A DNA stretch of 10,348 nucleotides from Clostridiales bacterium. Its GTDB lineage: Bacteria > Bacillota > Clostridia > Oscillospirales > Acutalibacteraceae. The stretch spans positions 1 through 10,348 of the forward strand of contig DXXH01000088.1 in the NCBI GenBank assembly GCA_019416395.1, read 5' to 3'. The stretch's first letter is position 1. Every line of letters starts with the position of its first letter. A program made the position numbers and the translations under genes. The notes below the pieces were generated by a model. The model was given only the letters and a program-made list of their open reading frames with translations, did no database searches and was not told where the DNA came from. Positions 1 through 5,997 of this stretch are shown in pieces.

Positions 1-1
1 G

Positions 2-1288
2 GCCACAGTTGCCGGGGACGAGATTACCGAAGCCATTATGCGGTATTTCCTGGTGGATTTCCAAATGGCGGAACAGATGAAACGCAGCCTGGGGGAAAAA
101 GAGGAAATCCCCTTTACCAATATTCTGGGCTTGGACGAAACCACCACCGCGCAAGAGGTGGAAGAGGCCGTGGCGGAAGCCATGGATACCTTGGCCCAGG
201 AAATTGCCCGGCAGGTCACCGAAGTCAATGGGGGAAAAGCTCCCTCAGCGGTGTTCCTGGCGGGGGGCGGCAGCAAGCTCCAGGGCCTGTGCGGAAAAGT
301 GGCCCAGTATTTGCAGATGGACGAAAAACGGGTGGCCATCGCGGGAGCCAATTTCGCCAAGAGCGTGGTTTCCCCGGAGTTGGAGATCAATACGCCGGAG
401 TTCGCCACACCTTTGGGGATCGCCATTTCCGCAGGTCTGGGGCTGCTCAATGACAGCTATGTAATCCTGCTCAACGGCACCCCGGCAAAGCTGTTCCGCA
501 GCGGGGTGTTGAGTTTACAGGATATTCTGATGATGAACGGATATCTCTACTCCGACATGATTGGCAAGAGCGTCCGGAACCTGAGCCTTACCCTGGACGG
601 CAAGCGGGTGATCATTCACGGGGAACCGGCCCTGCCGGCAGTGCTGCGGGTCAATGGGGAAGACGCTTCCATTCATTCCGTGGTCCACGCGGGAGACAAG
701 ATCGACTTCATTCCGGCCAAAAGCGGCCGGCCCGCCGCAAGGACGCTGCTTCAGCTTTTGGGCGAGGATTTCCCCGGGGGCGCCTTGGTGAATAACGAGG
801 AAGTGCCTTGGGATACCCCCTTGGCCCAGGGAGACGTGATTTTGACTCTTCCCCAAAGCTCTTTCCCCAAGCCCCCGGTACAGGAAGTCCTGGAAGTTTC
901 GGAACCGGCGGACCAGGGCCCGGACGAGGCCCAGGATAGGGTAAAGACGCCGGGTGGGGCAAAGGGAACCCGTGGTGCAAAGAGATCGGAGCCGGTCCCC
1001 GCGCAGGAGCTTGCTCCGGCGGGGCAGACGGCCGAGAAGAAACCAGAGGATCCGGTCCCTGAGAATATGCCGCCCTACCGGCCGCTGCATTTGTTTTTAA
1101 ACGATGAAGCCATGGACCTTCCGGGTAAGCTGGACGGATCCCCCTACTATCTGATGGATTTGCTGGAATACTCCCAAATTGATTTTCAAAACCTGGACCG
1201 GCCGGTGGAGCTGCTGGTCAATGGACAGGAAGCGGGATTCCAGCAAGTACTCCGGGAAAATGACTCGGTCATCATTCGCTGCCTATAA
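2..1288 (+). CDS. FtsA/actin-like ATPase family protein, 3' part (5' end outside window)
   Basis: The reading frame is open from the first bases of the window, so only the last 428 residues are seen. Residues below are counted from the Met codon at base 38, which is internal and not a likely start. The start of the visible part resembles the GGDxIT...F..AE.MK region of FtsA/MreB/PilM proteins. VFLAGGGSKLQGL (about 72-84) is the second phosphate/adenosine motif of the actin/Hsp70 fold. After about residue 140 comes a long C-terminal extension with beta-strand-rich segments, then a Pro/Glu/Lys-rich low-complexity linker (about 275-347), then a last globular segment ending at the stop. A similar short pattern (VN-x-E/Q ... 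GD/ND-x-I/V) appears three times in the extension. Clostridial proteins of this layout are usually annotated as cell division protein FtsA; a specific role in division or in a pilus/secretion system cannot be told from here. A lipoprotein gene follows after 33 bases, probably in the same operon. Confidence 0.75.
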   Translation, partial: ATVAGDEITEAIMRYFLVDFQMAEQMKRSLGEKEEIPFTNILGLDETTTAQEVEEAVAEAMDTLAQEIARQVTEVNGGKAPSAVFLAGGGSKLQGLCGKVAQYLQMDEKRVAIAGANFAKSVVSPELEINTPEFATPLGIAISAGLGLLNDSYVILLNGTPAKLFRSGVLSLQDILMMNGYLYSDMIGKSVRNLSLTLDGKRVIIHGEPALPAVLRVNGEDASIHSVVHAGDKIDFIPAKSGRPAARTLLQLLGEDFPGGALVNNEEVPWDTPLAQGDVILTLPQSSFPKPPVQEVLEVSEPADQGPDEAQDRVKTPGGAKGTRGAKRSEPVPAQELAPAGQTAEKKPEDPVPENMPPYRPLHLFLNDEAMDLPGKLDGSPYYLMDLLEYSQIDFQNLDRPVELLVNGQEAGFQQVLRENDSVIIRCL

Positions 1289-1333
1289 AGGGCGAAAGAG
1301 GATTTTCCCAAGAGACAGGAGATGAGACAAGCG

Positions 1334-2218
1334 ATGAAGCAACATAAACTGTTTGGAATTTTCTTAGCCGCAGCCATATTGGGAAGCGCATGCGGCTGTC
1401 AGGAAAAGGAAACCAGTACCTTGCCCACCACGTACAAAGTAGATGGCGTGGATGTGACGGCGTTGAGCGTGGAAGATGAAACAGACGTGACAGAGAAGTC
1501 CTCTGAGGTGTATACTTATGATGGTCTGGACGACGCGGGGGCCGCAGCCCAAAAATACGTGTCGGAACTGACCAATGAGGAAAACGGATTTGTTGTGGTG
1601 GACGAGAACTTCGTTCAGACCCAGCAGCCGGATTACACCAGTGAGGAAAACCAGGTGCTTCTGGCCAAATCCCTGGAAGAGGGAAGCGGCCAAGAGGAAG
1701 AAACCAGCGATGTGAGCAGCTCTGCGGAGAGTGATGCCACAGAAAGCGAAGCCACGGAAAGCAGCGCCCAGGACGCCGGGGAAGGAGAATCCACCCAGGA
1801 TCAGGGAGAAGAGCTTCTGACCATCAAAGTAGCGTGGACCCCAGGCCAGTGCAATGTGACCGTAGGCACGGCCCATGGTACCATACAGCTGGCCCAAGAG
1901 GGAGAAGCCATAGAGCCCATGTCGGAAAATGAGATGGTGGACTATTTCAACAGTCTGACTCCCGCAGAGTTGGGTCTGAGCGGCGACAGCATGAAGGAAT
2001 ACGAGGTGTACGCGATCGGGGGAAATGTGCTGGTAGACGGCCACCCCTGCATCAAGCTGCAAGTGTACAACCGGGACGACCCGGGAGATACCAACCAGTT
2101 TGAGGGCATGTACCTGATGAGCAGTGGCGGAGAGTACATTTACCGGGTGGATATGAACACTGGAAAAGCCACCCAGTTGTCCATACCCTTGCAGCAGACC
2201 TGTCAGCAGACCACTTGA
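1334..2218 (+). CDS. Putative lipoprotein of unknown function
   Basis: I do not recognise the family. The N-terminus has a basic start (K, K), a hydrophobic core (FGIFLAAAIL) and a small-residue/Cys stretch GSACGC, as expected for a lipoprotein signal peptide; the lipidated Cys would be one of these two. A Ser/Glu/Asp-rich linker without predicted fold covers the middle (about residues 115-160), followed by a C-terminal domain of about 130 residues with alternating hydrophobic strands and two Cys. It is probably anchored outside the membrane. Two Met codons are possible. The ATG at 1322 directly abuts the AGGAG at 1317-1321, which leaves no spacing. The ATG at 1334 is 12 bases from it and gives a compact signal peptide, so I prefer 1334, with limited certainty (294 against 298 residues). 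It follows the FtsA-like gene by 33-45 bases, which suggests co-transcription and perhaps a cell-envelope role. Its end overlaps the end of the convergent AAA+ gene by 16 bases. Confidence 0.7.
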   Translation: MKQHKLFGIFLAAAILGSACGCQEKETSTLPTTYKVDGVDVTALSVEDETDVTEKSSEVYTYDGLDDAGAAAQKYVSELTNEENGFVVVDENFVQTQQPDYTSEENQVLLAKSLEEGSGQEEETSDVSSSAESDATESEATESSAQDAGEGESTQDQGEELLTIKVAWTPGQCNVTVGTAHGTIQLAQEGEAIEPMSENEMVDYFNSLTPAELGLSGDSMKEYEVYAIGGNVLVDGHPCIKLQVYNRDDPGDTNQFEGMYLMSSGGEYIYRVDMNTGKATQLSIPLQQTCQQTT

Positions 2219-3567
2219 ACAGGTTTGCCGCTGGGGGATCTGGGGGACAAAGGCGCCAAGGTCATGGCGTTTAAGGGTCCCACCAGTTTCCAGCGGGTTT
2301 CTTGAGGGGAACGGGGCTGCTGGGCAAACAGGGGGGTGAAAATCCCCTCTAAAATGCCCAGAGAGGACCGGACGGAAAAGGCGTCCTGAGGCGTTACAGC
2401 CTGGACGATTTCCGGGTCCACCTCTTCCACCAGCAGGCCGTATTCCTTGCCCAGAGAGGCGATTTGCTTGGCGGTAATGGCGGCTTTCGCTTGGGCGTCC
2501 AAAGGCTGGAAAGGGATGATCCCGCTGAAACGTCCGGCGATTTCCTTCAAAGCGCCTGCTCGTACCATGGCTTGCCGGGCGGTTTCGCTGTCCTGGAACA
2601 GCCGGTGGGCCAGTGCCCCTAGGGGTGATTGGGCGAGAAGCCGCTCTTCCCAGGGGTTGGTTTCCACAGGTTTTGCCTGGGTGGTGGAAAATCCCACTGG
2701 CTGGGAGCCTTGCTCCGAAAGGTCCTGGTTGGTGGTGAATAGGAATACGCAGCGGCGAAAATCCAGTTCCCGGCTGCCTTGGGAGTCTTCTTTCCGGGCG
2801 GTGCACCTGCCCTCGTCTAAAATGGACATGAATACCTTTAACACTTCCGGGTGAGCTTTTTCCAGCTCGTCAAACATGAAGACCGTGTAGGGGTTCCGGC
2901 GTACCGCCTCGAAAATAGGCTGGTCGTCGTAGCCCACGTACCCGGGGGGCGCCCCCGTCAGCCGGTAAACCGAGTGGGGCTGGGTGAAGGTGTTCAGCTC
3001 TGTCCAAACGAATTGGTAAGTGTCCTTGCCGCATTGGCGGTTGAGCACCGGGGCGATGGCTTTGCCAAGCTCTGATTTCCCCACCCCTGTGGGGCCGTAA
3101 AAAATCAAAGACAACGGCCGGGCAGGTTCTTTTTTCCAGATGTGGCTGTACAGCTTGAAGGCCACTTCTTCCACCGCTTGCGTTTGTCCCAGGACCCTGG
3201 ATTGCAGGGCGGCGTTCAGCCCCCGGTACAGCAGGGGAAGGGTGACCTGGCCCAGTTCTGGTTTCAGGGAGCTGAGAGTTTGGACCAGTTTCTCAAAGGT
3301 GGGGAACCAGTGGGAGCCGGATTGAAAAAAACGGGCAAGAACCGGGCTGTTTCCCTGGTAGGATACAGAGGGCTGGAAGCAAAGGCGATATCCTTGGGAA
3401 TCCCGCCAAAAGCTGAGTTTGACCCATTGGGGGACGCACCCAGGCACCATGCGGCAGCGGGGGAATTCATAAGTGGCCCCCTGACCCGCGTAATAATCGG
3501 TGTAGTGTTGGATAATCTTGTATTCTTCCAGGCTGCAAGAGCAGAAATAGGAAAACTCGAACTCCAT
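2203..3567 (-). CDS. Single-domain Clp/Hsp100-type AAA+ ATPase
   Basis: 454 residues when started at 3567, where AAGGAGGT lies 5 bases upstream (measured from AGGAGG). An open frame continues to 3813, but it runs antisense over the hemerythrin gene and has no support. The AAA+ core resembles the second ATPase domain of ClpA/ClpB/ClpX-type unfoldases: Walker A GPTGVGKS at 158-165, pore-loop motif PPGYVGYDD at 207-215, Walker B FMFDE at 230-234, sensor-1 LFTTN ending at N280, arginine-finger region GRFSGIIPFQPL with R346, and a degenerate sensor-2 region around R400. The first ~115 residues are not a Clp N-domain that I recognise; they are aromatic-rich and carry six Cys (9, 11, 38, 44, 63 and others nearby). 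There is no second ATPase domain. The likely activity is ATP-driven remodelling or unfolding of an unknown client. No ClpP-binding IGF/L loop was confidently placed. It is divergent from the hemerythrin gene. Family confidence is high; function is open. Confidence 0.88.
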   Translation of the reverse strand: MEFEFSYFCSCSLEEYKIIQHYTDYYAGQGATYEFPRCRMVPGCVPQWVKLSFWRDSQGYRLCFQPSVSYQGNSPVLARFFQSGSHWFPTFEKLVQTLSSLKPELGQVTLPLLYRGLNAALQSRVLGQTQAVEEVAFKLYSHIWKKEPARPLSLIFYGPTGVGKSELGKAIAPVLNRQCGKDTYQFVWTELNTFTQPHSVYRLTGAPPGYVGYDDQPIFEAVRRNPYTVFMFDELEKAHPEVLKVFMSILDEGRCTARKEDSQGSRELDFRRCVFLFTTNQDLSEQGSQPVGFSTTQAKPVETNPWEERLLAQSPLGALAHRLFQDSETARQAMVRAGALKEIAGRFSGIIPFQPLDAQAKAAITAKQIASLGKEYGLLVEEVDPEIVQAVTPQDAFSVRSSLGILEGIFTPLFAQQPRSPQETRWKLVGPLNAMTLAPLSPRSPSGKPVQVVC

Positions 3568-3571
3568 AAAG

Positions 3572-3603
3572 ACCTCCTTGGCGGCGGAAAAGCCGTGCCA
3601 AGG
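3572..3603 (-). promoter_or_regulatory. Hairpin overlapping the ribosome site of the AAA+ ATPase gene
   Basis: Just upstream of the ATPase start the DNA has an inverted repeat. CCTTGGCGGC (3576-3585) pairs with GCCG (3592-3595) and CCAAGG (3598-3603), with a 2-base bulge and a GGAAAA loop on the plus strand: 10 base pairs in all. On the minus-strand mRNA the 3' arm contains the AAGG of the AAGGAGGT ribosome site (3572-3579), so folding would hide part of it. It could control translation, or act at DNA level as an operator between the divergent genes. Whether the transcript includes the whole 5' arm depends on the unmapped start site. Confidence 0.5.
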
Positions 3604-3605
3604 AA

Positions 3606-3635
3606 AGTATGGGCATATAATTCCCGATTTATCAA
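3606..3635 (-). promoter_or_regulatory. Candidate sigma-A promoter for the AAA+ ATPase gene
   Basis: On the minus strand, TTGATA (3635-3630) and CATACT (3611-3606) are separated by 18 bases. The -35 is good and the -10 is mediocre (4 of 6). Transcription would begin near 3599, inside the 5' arm of the hairpin, which is a reason for doubt. The -35 overlaps that of the divergent hemerythrin promoter candidate. Confidence 0.25.
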
Positions 3636-3656
3636 CAGATTGGGATTCACTATAAA
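3629..3656 (+). promoter_or_regulatory. Candidate sigma-A promoter for the hemerythrin gene
   Basis: TTATCA (3629-3634) and TATAAA (3651-3656) are 16 bases apart. A start near 3663 would give a leader of about 26 bases that contains the AAAGGAG ribosome site (3673-3679). The spacing is one base short of the optimum and the -35 is weak. Confidence 0.4.
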
Positions 3657-3688
3657 GAAAAAAACGCTTTTGAAAGGAGCAATAACAA

Positions 3689-4084
3689 ATGAAGTACGAA
3701 TTGACAAAAGACCTGGAGACGGGAAACGCCATCATCGACAGTGAGCATCGGCAGCTGTTTGCCGCTGTAAACCATCTGATAGATGCTTGCAGCAGCGGCC
3801 AGGGCCGTTCCAAGATCGAGCCTACTCTCCGGTTTTTGCTGGACTACGTGGACAAGCACTTTGCCCATGAGGAGCAGCTGCAGCAGCAGGCAAAGTATCC
3901 CGAGTATCCTTCTCACAAGATGTTCCATGACAGCTACAAGCGGAAGCTGCGGGAGATCGGGGCTTCTATTCCCATGACTGGTCCTACCGTAGGCGACCTG
4001 GGCAATTTGAACGCCCACATCGGCGTTTTGATCTCCCACATTCGCACCGCAGATAAGAAGCTGGGGACATTCTTAAAGAAGTAA
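3689..4084 (+). CDS. Bacteriohemerythrin (hemerythrin-like di-iron protein)
   Basis: 131 residues, the usual length of a stand-alone bacterial hemerythrin domain. All seven di-iron ligands can be placed: H20 (IDSEH), H57 and E61 (HFAHE), H76 and H80 (HKMFH), H117 and D122 (HIRTAD). The protein should be a cytoplasmic four-helix bundle binding oxygen at a di-iron centre. In anaerobes such proteins are linked to oxygen scavenging or sensing, iron storage or NO handling; which applies here is not shown. The ribosome site AAAGGAG lies 9 bases before the ATG. It is divergent from the AAA+ ATPase gene and ends before a strong hairpin terminator. The usual N-terminal Trp of the family (WxxxLxxGIxxID) is replaced: the segment here reads YELTKDLETGNAIID. 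Confidence 0.93.
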   Translation: MKYELTKDLETGNAIIDSEHRQLFAAVNHLIDACSSGQGRSKIEPTLRFLLDYVDKHFAHEEQLQQQAKYPEYPSHKMFHDSYKRKLREIGASIPMTGPTVGDLGNLNAHIGVLISHIRTADKKLGTFLKK

Positions 4085-4100
4085 GGATCAAAGCGGAGCA

Positions 4101-4125
4101 AAAACAGCCTGGAAACGGCTGGTTT
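4101..4125 (+). other. Small inverted repeat after the hemerythrin gene
   Basis: CAGCC (4105-4109) pairs with GGCTG (4117-4121) around a 7-base loop, with A and T runs outside (AAAA, TTT) that extend the pairing across one unpaired base. It lies 20 bases after the hemerythrin stop and just before the stronger terminator, and may assist it. Confidence 0.3.
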
Positions 4126-4138
4126 GAAAGTAGACAAA

Positions 4139-4175
4139 AAGAGAAGCTGCCGGGGGATTCCCGGCAGCTTCTTTT
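4139..4175. terminator. Bidirectional rho-independent terminator between convergent genes
   Basis: A 12-bp perfect GC-rich stem (4143-4154 with 4160-4171, arms GAAGCTGCCGGG and CCCGGCAGCTTC, 5-base loop) is followed by TTTT on the plus strand and preceded by AAAAAGA, which reads as a T-rich tail on the minus strand. It sits between the end of the hemerythrin gene (4084) and the end of the minus-strand PHP gene (4186), so it can stop both the plus-strand transcript and the long minus-strand operon. Confidence 0.92.
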
Positions 4176-4185
4176 ATTTCCAACT

Positions 4186-5001
4186 TCACTCGAAAAGCCA
4201 GTGCACATCCAGCGGCAGAGGGCGAAGAGCAATATCGGGCTTGACCCGTTCTCCATGAAAATCGCTGCCCCCGCTGATATGCAGCTGGTATTTTTTCGCC
4301 AAATCCAGGTAGTGGCCGACCATTTCCTGGGTGTGTTTGGGATAGTAGCACTCCAAACCGTCCAGCCCGGCTTCCTTTAAGCGGGCCACCGTCTCTTCCA
4401 GCTTTTCGTCGGAGAAGTTCAGCTGGTAAGGGTGCGCCAAGACTGCCTTTCCCCCCGCTTGATGGATGGTGGCAATACAGGTGGCGGCATCCGCCTTGAA
4501 GCGCTCAATTCGCTGGTACTCGTCTGTGTCCAAATAGCGGTCAAAGGCCTCCCGGGTATTGGCCACATAGCCGTGGCGCACCAGGACCTGGGCAAAGTGG
4601 GGCCGGGCAATTACATCGCCCCCAGCCAGTTCCTCCACCTCGTTCAGGTCAATGTGGATCCCTTTTTCCGCCAGGAAATCCACAATGCGGTATTTCCGCT
4701 GGTTCCGGCTGTCTTTCAGGGTTTGACACAGCTGCTCCAGGGGCGCGCAGCCCGCCTGGAGATTCAGCCCTAAAATGTGCATGTGCCGGTCTTCTTTAGC
4801 GCCAAATTCCACACCACGGAGTACGGTCACCCCATACTCCTTCCCGGCTTGAACAGCTTCCTCAACGCCGTCAATGGTGTCGTGGTCTGTAACAGCCAGG
4901 CATTGAATCCCGGCTTTTTGGGCCAGGGCCACCAAATCCCTGGGAGCGTATTGCCCGTCCGAGGCATTGGTGTGGGTGTGCAGGTCAGATAATTGTGTCA
5001 T
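4186..5001 (-). CDS. PHP-family phosphoesterase, TrpH/YciV (RNase AM) type; candidate PAP phosphatase
   Basis: 271 residues, normal for the TrpH/YciV subgroup of PHP-domain enzymes. The metal-site motifs are in order: DLHTHTNASDG (H8, H10, D15), VTDHDT (H40), GVEF (E65), HMHILG (H75), RPHF (H135), AHPY (H190) and GGSDFHG (D247, H249), which would hold a trinuclear metal centre. Characterised relatives hydrolyse the 3'-phosphate of nucleoside 3',5'-bisphosphates such as pAp, and the E. coli protein also trims RNA 5' ends. The gene is last in the minus-strand run that also holds cysC, sat and a sulfotransferase. Because sulfotransferases release 3'-phosphoadenosine 5'-phosphate, its likely job here is to turn PAP into AMP; this is inference from family and context. 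The start at 5001 has GAGGA 8 bases upstream, and the gap to the preceding gene is 36 bases. General RNA processing remains an alternative. Confidence 0.88.
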   Translation of the reverse strand: MTQLSDLHTHTNASDGQYAPRDLVALAQKAGIQCLAVTDHDTIDGVEEAVQAGKEYGVTVLRGVEFGAKEDRHMHILGLNLQAGCAPLEQLCQTLKDSRNQRKYRIVDFLAEKGIHIDLNEVEELAGGDVIARPHFAQVLVRHGYVANTREAFDRYLDTDEYQRIERFKADAATCIATIHQAGGKAVLAHPYQLNFSDEKLEETVARLKEAGLDGLECYYPKHTQEMVGHYLDLAKKYQLHISGGSDFHGERVKPDIALRPLPLDVHWLFE

Positions 5002-5037
5002 AAACAGATTCCTCGTAGAAAGAGCAATAGAAGTGTG

Positions 5038-5997
5038 TTACAGCTGAATGGTCTCGGATTCCACTTCCTGGCTCATTTGGTTCAGCATGTCCACGCACTC
5101 AGGCACATAGCGGCCCACAGCAGTTTCCTCGGACATCTGGACGCCGTACACGCCGGATTTCATGATCTCATAGAGGGCTTCCACTTCGCCGATGGTGGGA
5201 AGGGGTTTTGTCTCCATGTTTTTCAGAACCTGGGTGGCCAGGAACACATTCACATTGGCGTAAAGGGCCTTTTCGATGATGTACTTCTGGAATCTGGGGA
5301 TTTTGATAATGCCGATATCGGTGGAAAGATCGCCCCGGTCCACCAAGATGTACTTTACCAGGGAAAGAATTTCCTGAAGATGTTCCACCGCGTCGATGGT
5401 TTCGATCTTGGAAATGATCTTTGTGTCCTTGTTGATGAGAGCGGCAGCCTCTTTCACATTCTCGGGAGAACGGACAAAAGACAGTCCCACATAATCCAGC
5501 TTGTATCGGTTGGCCAAGTCAATAAGCTTGCGGTCCTTCTCAAACAGGAAGGGAATATCTTTGTGGATTCCCCGCACATGGACGCCCTTGTTGTTGATCA
5601 AAACACCGTCGGATTTGGACAGGAACACAATGCCATTTTCGTCGGCGGAAACCACTTCGAACTCGAAAATACTGTCGTTGGCCCAGGCGGTCATACCGGG
5701 TTTCAGATGACGGTAGAAATCGGGGTAATTGAAGTGGTCGCAGGTGAGGGTAAAGGTCTTGCCCTTCTCCAGCTGGATGCCTTCTTTGATATTGGCCGTG
5801 CGGACCTTGTTTCCGGGAAGATCCAGCAGGATCTCGCTGTCAGGGATCTGGCTGCGGATATTCTGGATCATCTTTTCAATGTCTTCCACACTGCCGTGGG
5901 CGCCATTGATCCGGTAAATATTTTTGTCGTTGTGAACGTCTTTCAGCGGGACTTCCGTGCCAAGAGCGGGTCCCACGGTTAAAATAAACTTTTTCAT
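5038..5997 (-). CDS. Short pyruvate-kinase-like protein (A and B domains only)
   Basis: 319 residues, against about 470 or more for ordinary pyruvate kinases. It aligns by eye from the N-terminal KFILTVGP to the barrel end (SEETAVGRY, 289-297) and then stops, so the C-terminal allosteric domain is missing. Catalytic positions are kept: R29 and N31 (YRING), D59 and R66 (DLPGNKVRT), K197 and E199 (ISKIE), D223 (DRGDL), T255 (ATQ). A B-domain cap lies at about 68-145. In the motif usually DTKGPEIRTG, Thr is Leu60 and Glu is Lys64, the pair I recall as marking potassium-independent pyruvate kinases; NFSHG has become NGAHG. The expected reaction is PEP + ADP to pyruvate + ATP, but a changed substrate is possible. 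Its ATG overlaps the antiporter stop (ATGA). The best ribosome site is about 30 bases upstream, before a small hairpin. In this operon it may recycle ADP produced by CysC (inference). Confidence 0.85.
   Translation of the reverse strand: MKKFILTVGPALGTEVPLKDVHNDKNIYRINGAHGSVEDIEKMIQNIRSQIPDSEILLDLPGNKVRTANIKEGIQLEKGKTFTLTCDHFNYPDFYRHLKPGMTAWANDSIFEFEVVSADENGIVFLSKSDGVLINNKGVHVRGIHKDIPFLFEKDRKLIDLANRYKLDYVGLSFVRSPENVKEAAALINKDTKIISKIETIDAVEHLQEILSLVKYILVDRGDLSTDIGIIKIPRFQKYIIEKALYANVNVFLATQVLKNMETKPLPTIGEVEALYEIMKSGVYGVQMSEETAVGRYVPECVDMLNQMSQEVESETIQL

Noticed and set aside
1364..2806. 480-codon open frame on the minus strand
   Set aside because: It spans the lipoprotein gene and the end of the AAA+ gene in a different frame, is rich in Arg/Pro/His, has no recognisable motif and conflicts with two well-supported genes.
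3568..3813. N-terminal extension of the AAA+ ATPase by 82 codons
   Set aside because: It would overlap the hemerythrin gene and promoter region; the ATG at 3567 has a strong, well-spaced ribosome site.
4993..5982. 329-codon open frame on the plus strand, almost exactly opposite the pyruvate-kinase-like gene
   Set aside because: The His/Phe/Val-rich composition is the expected mirror of the real gene's codons; no motif and no ribosome site. The minus-strand protein aligns clearly to a known family.
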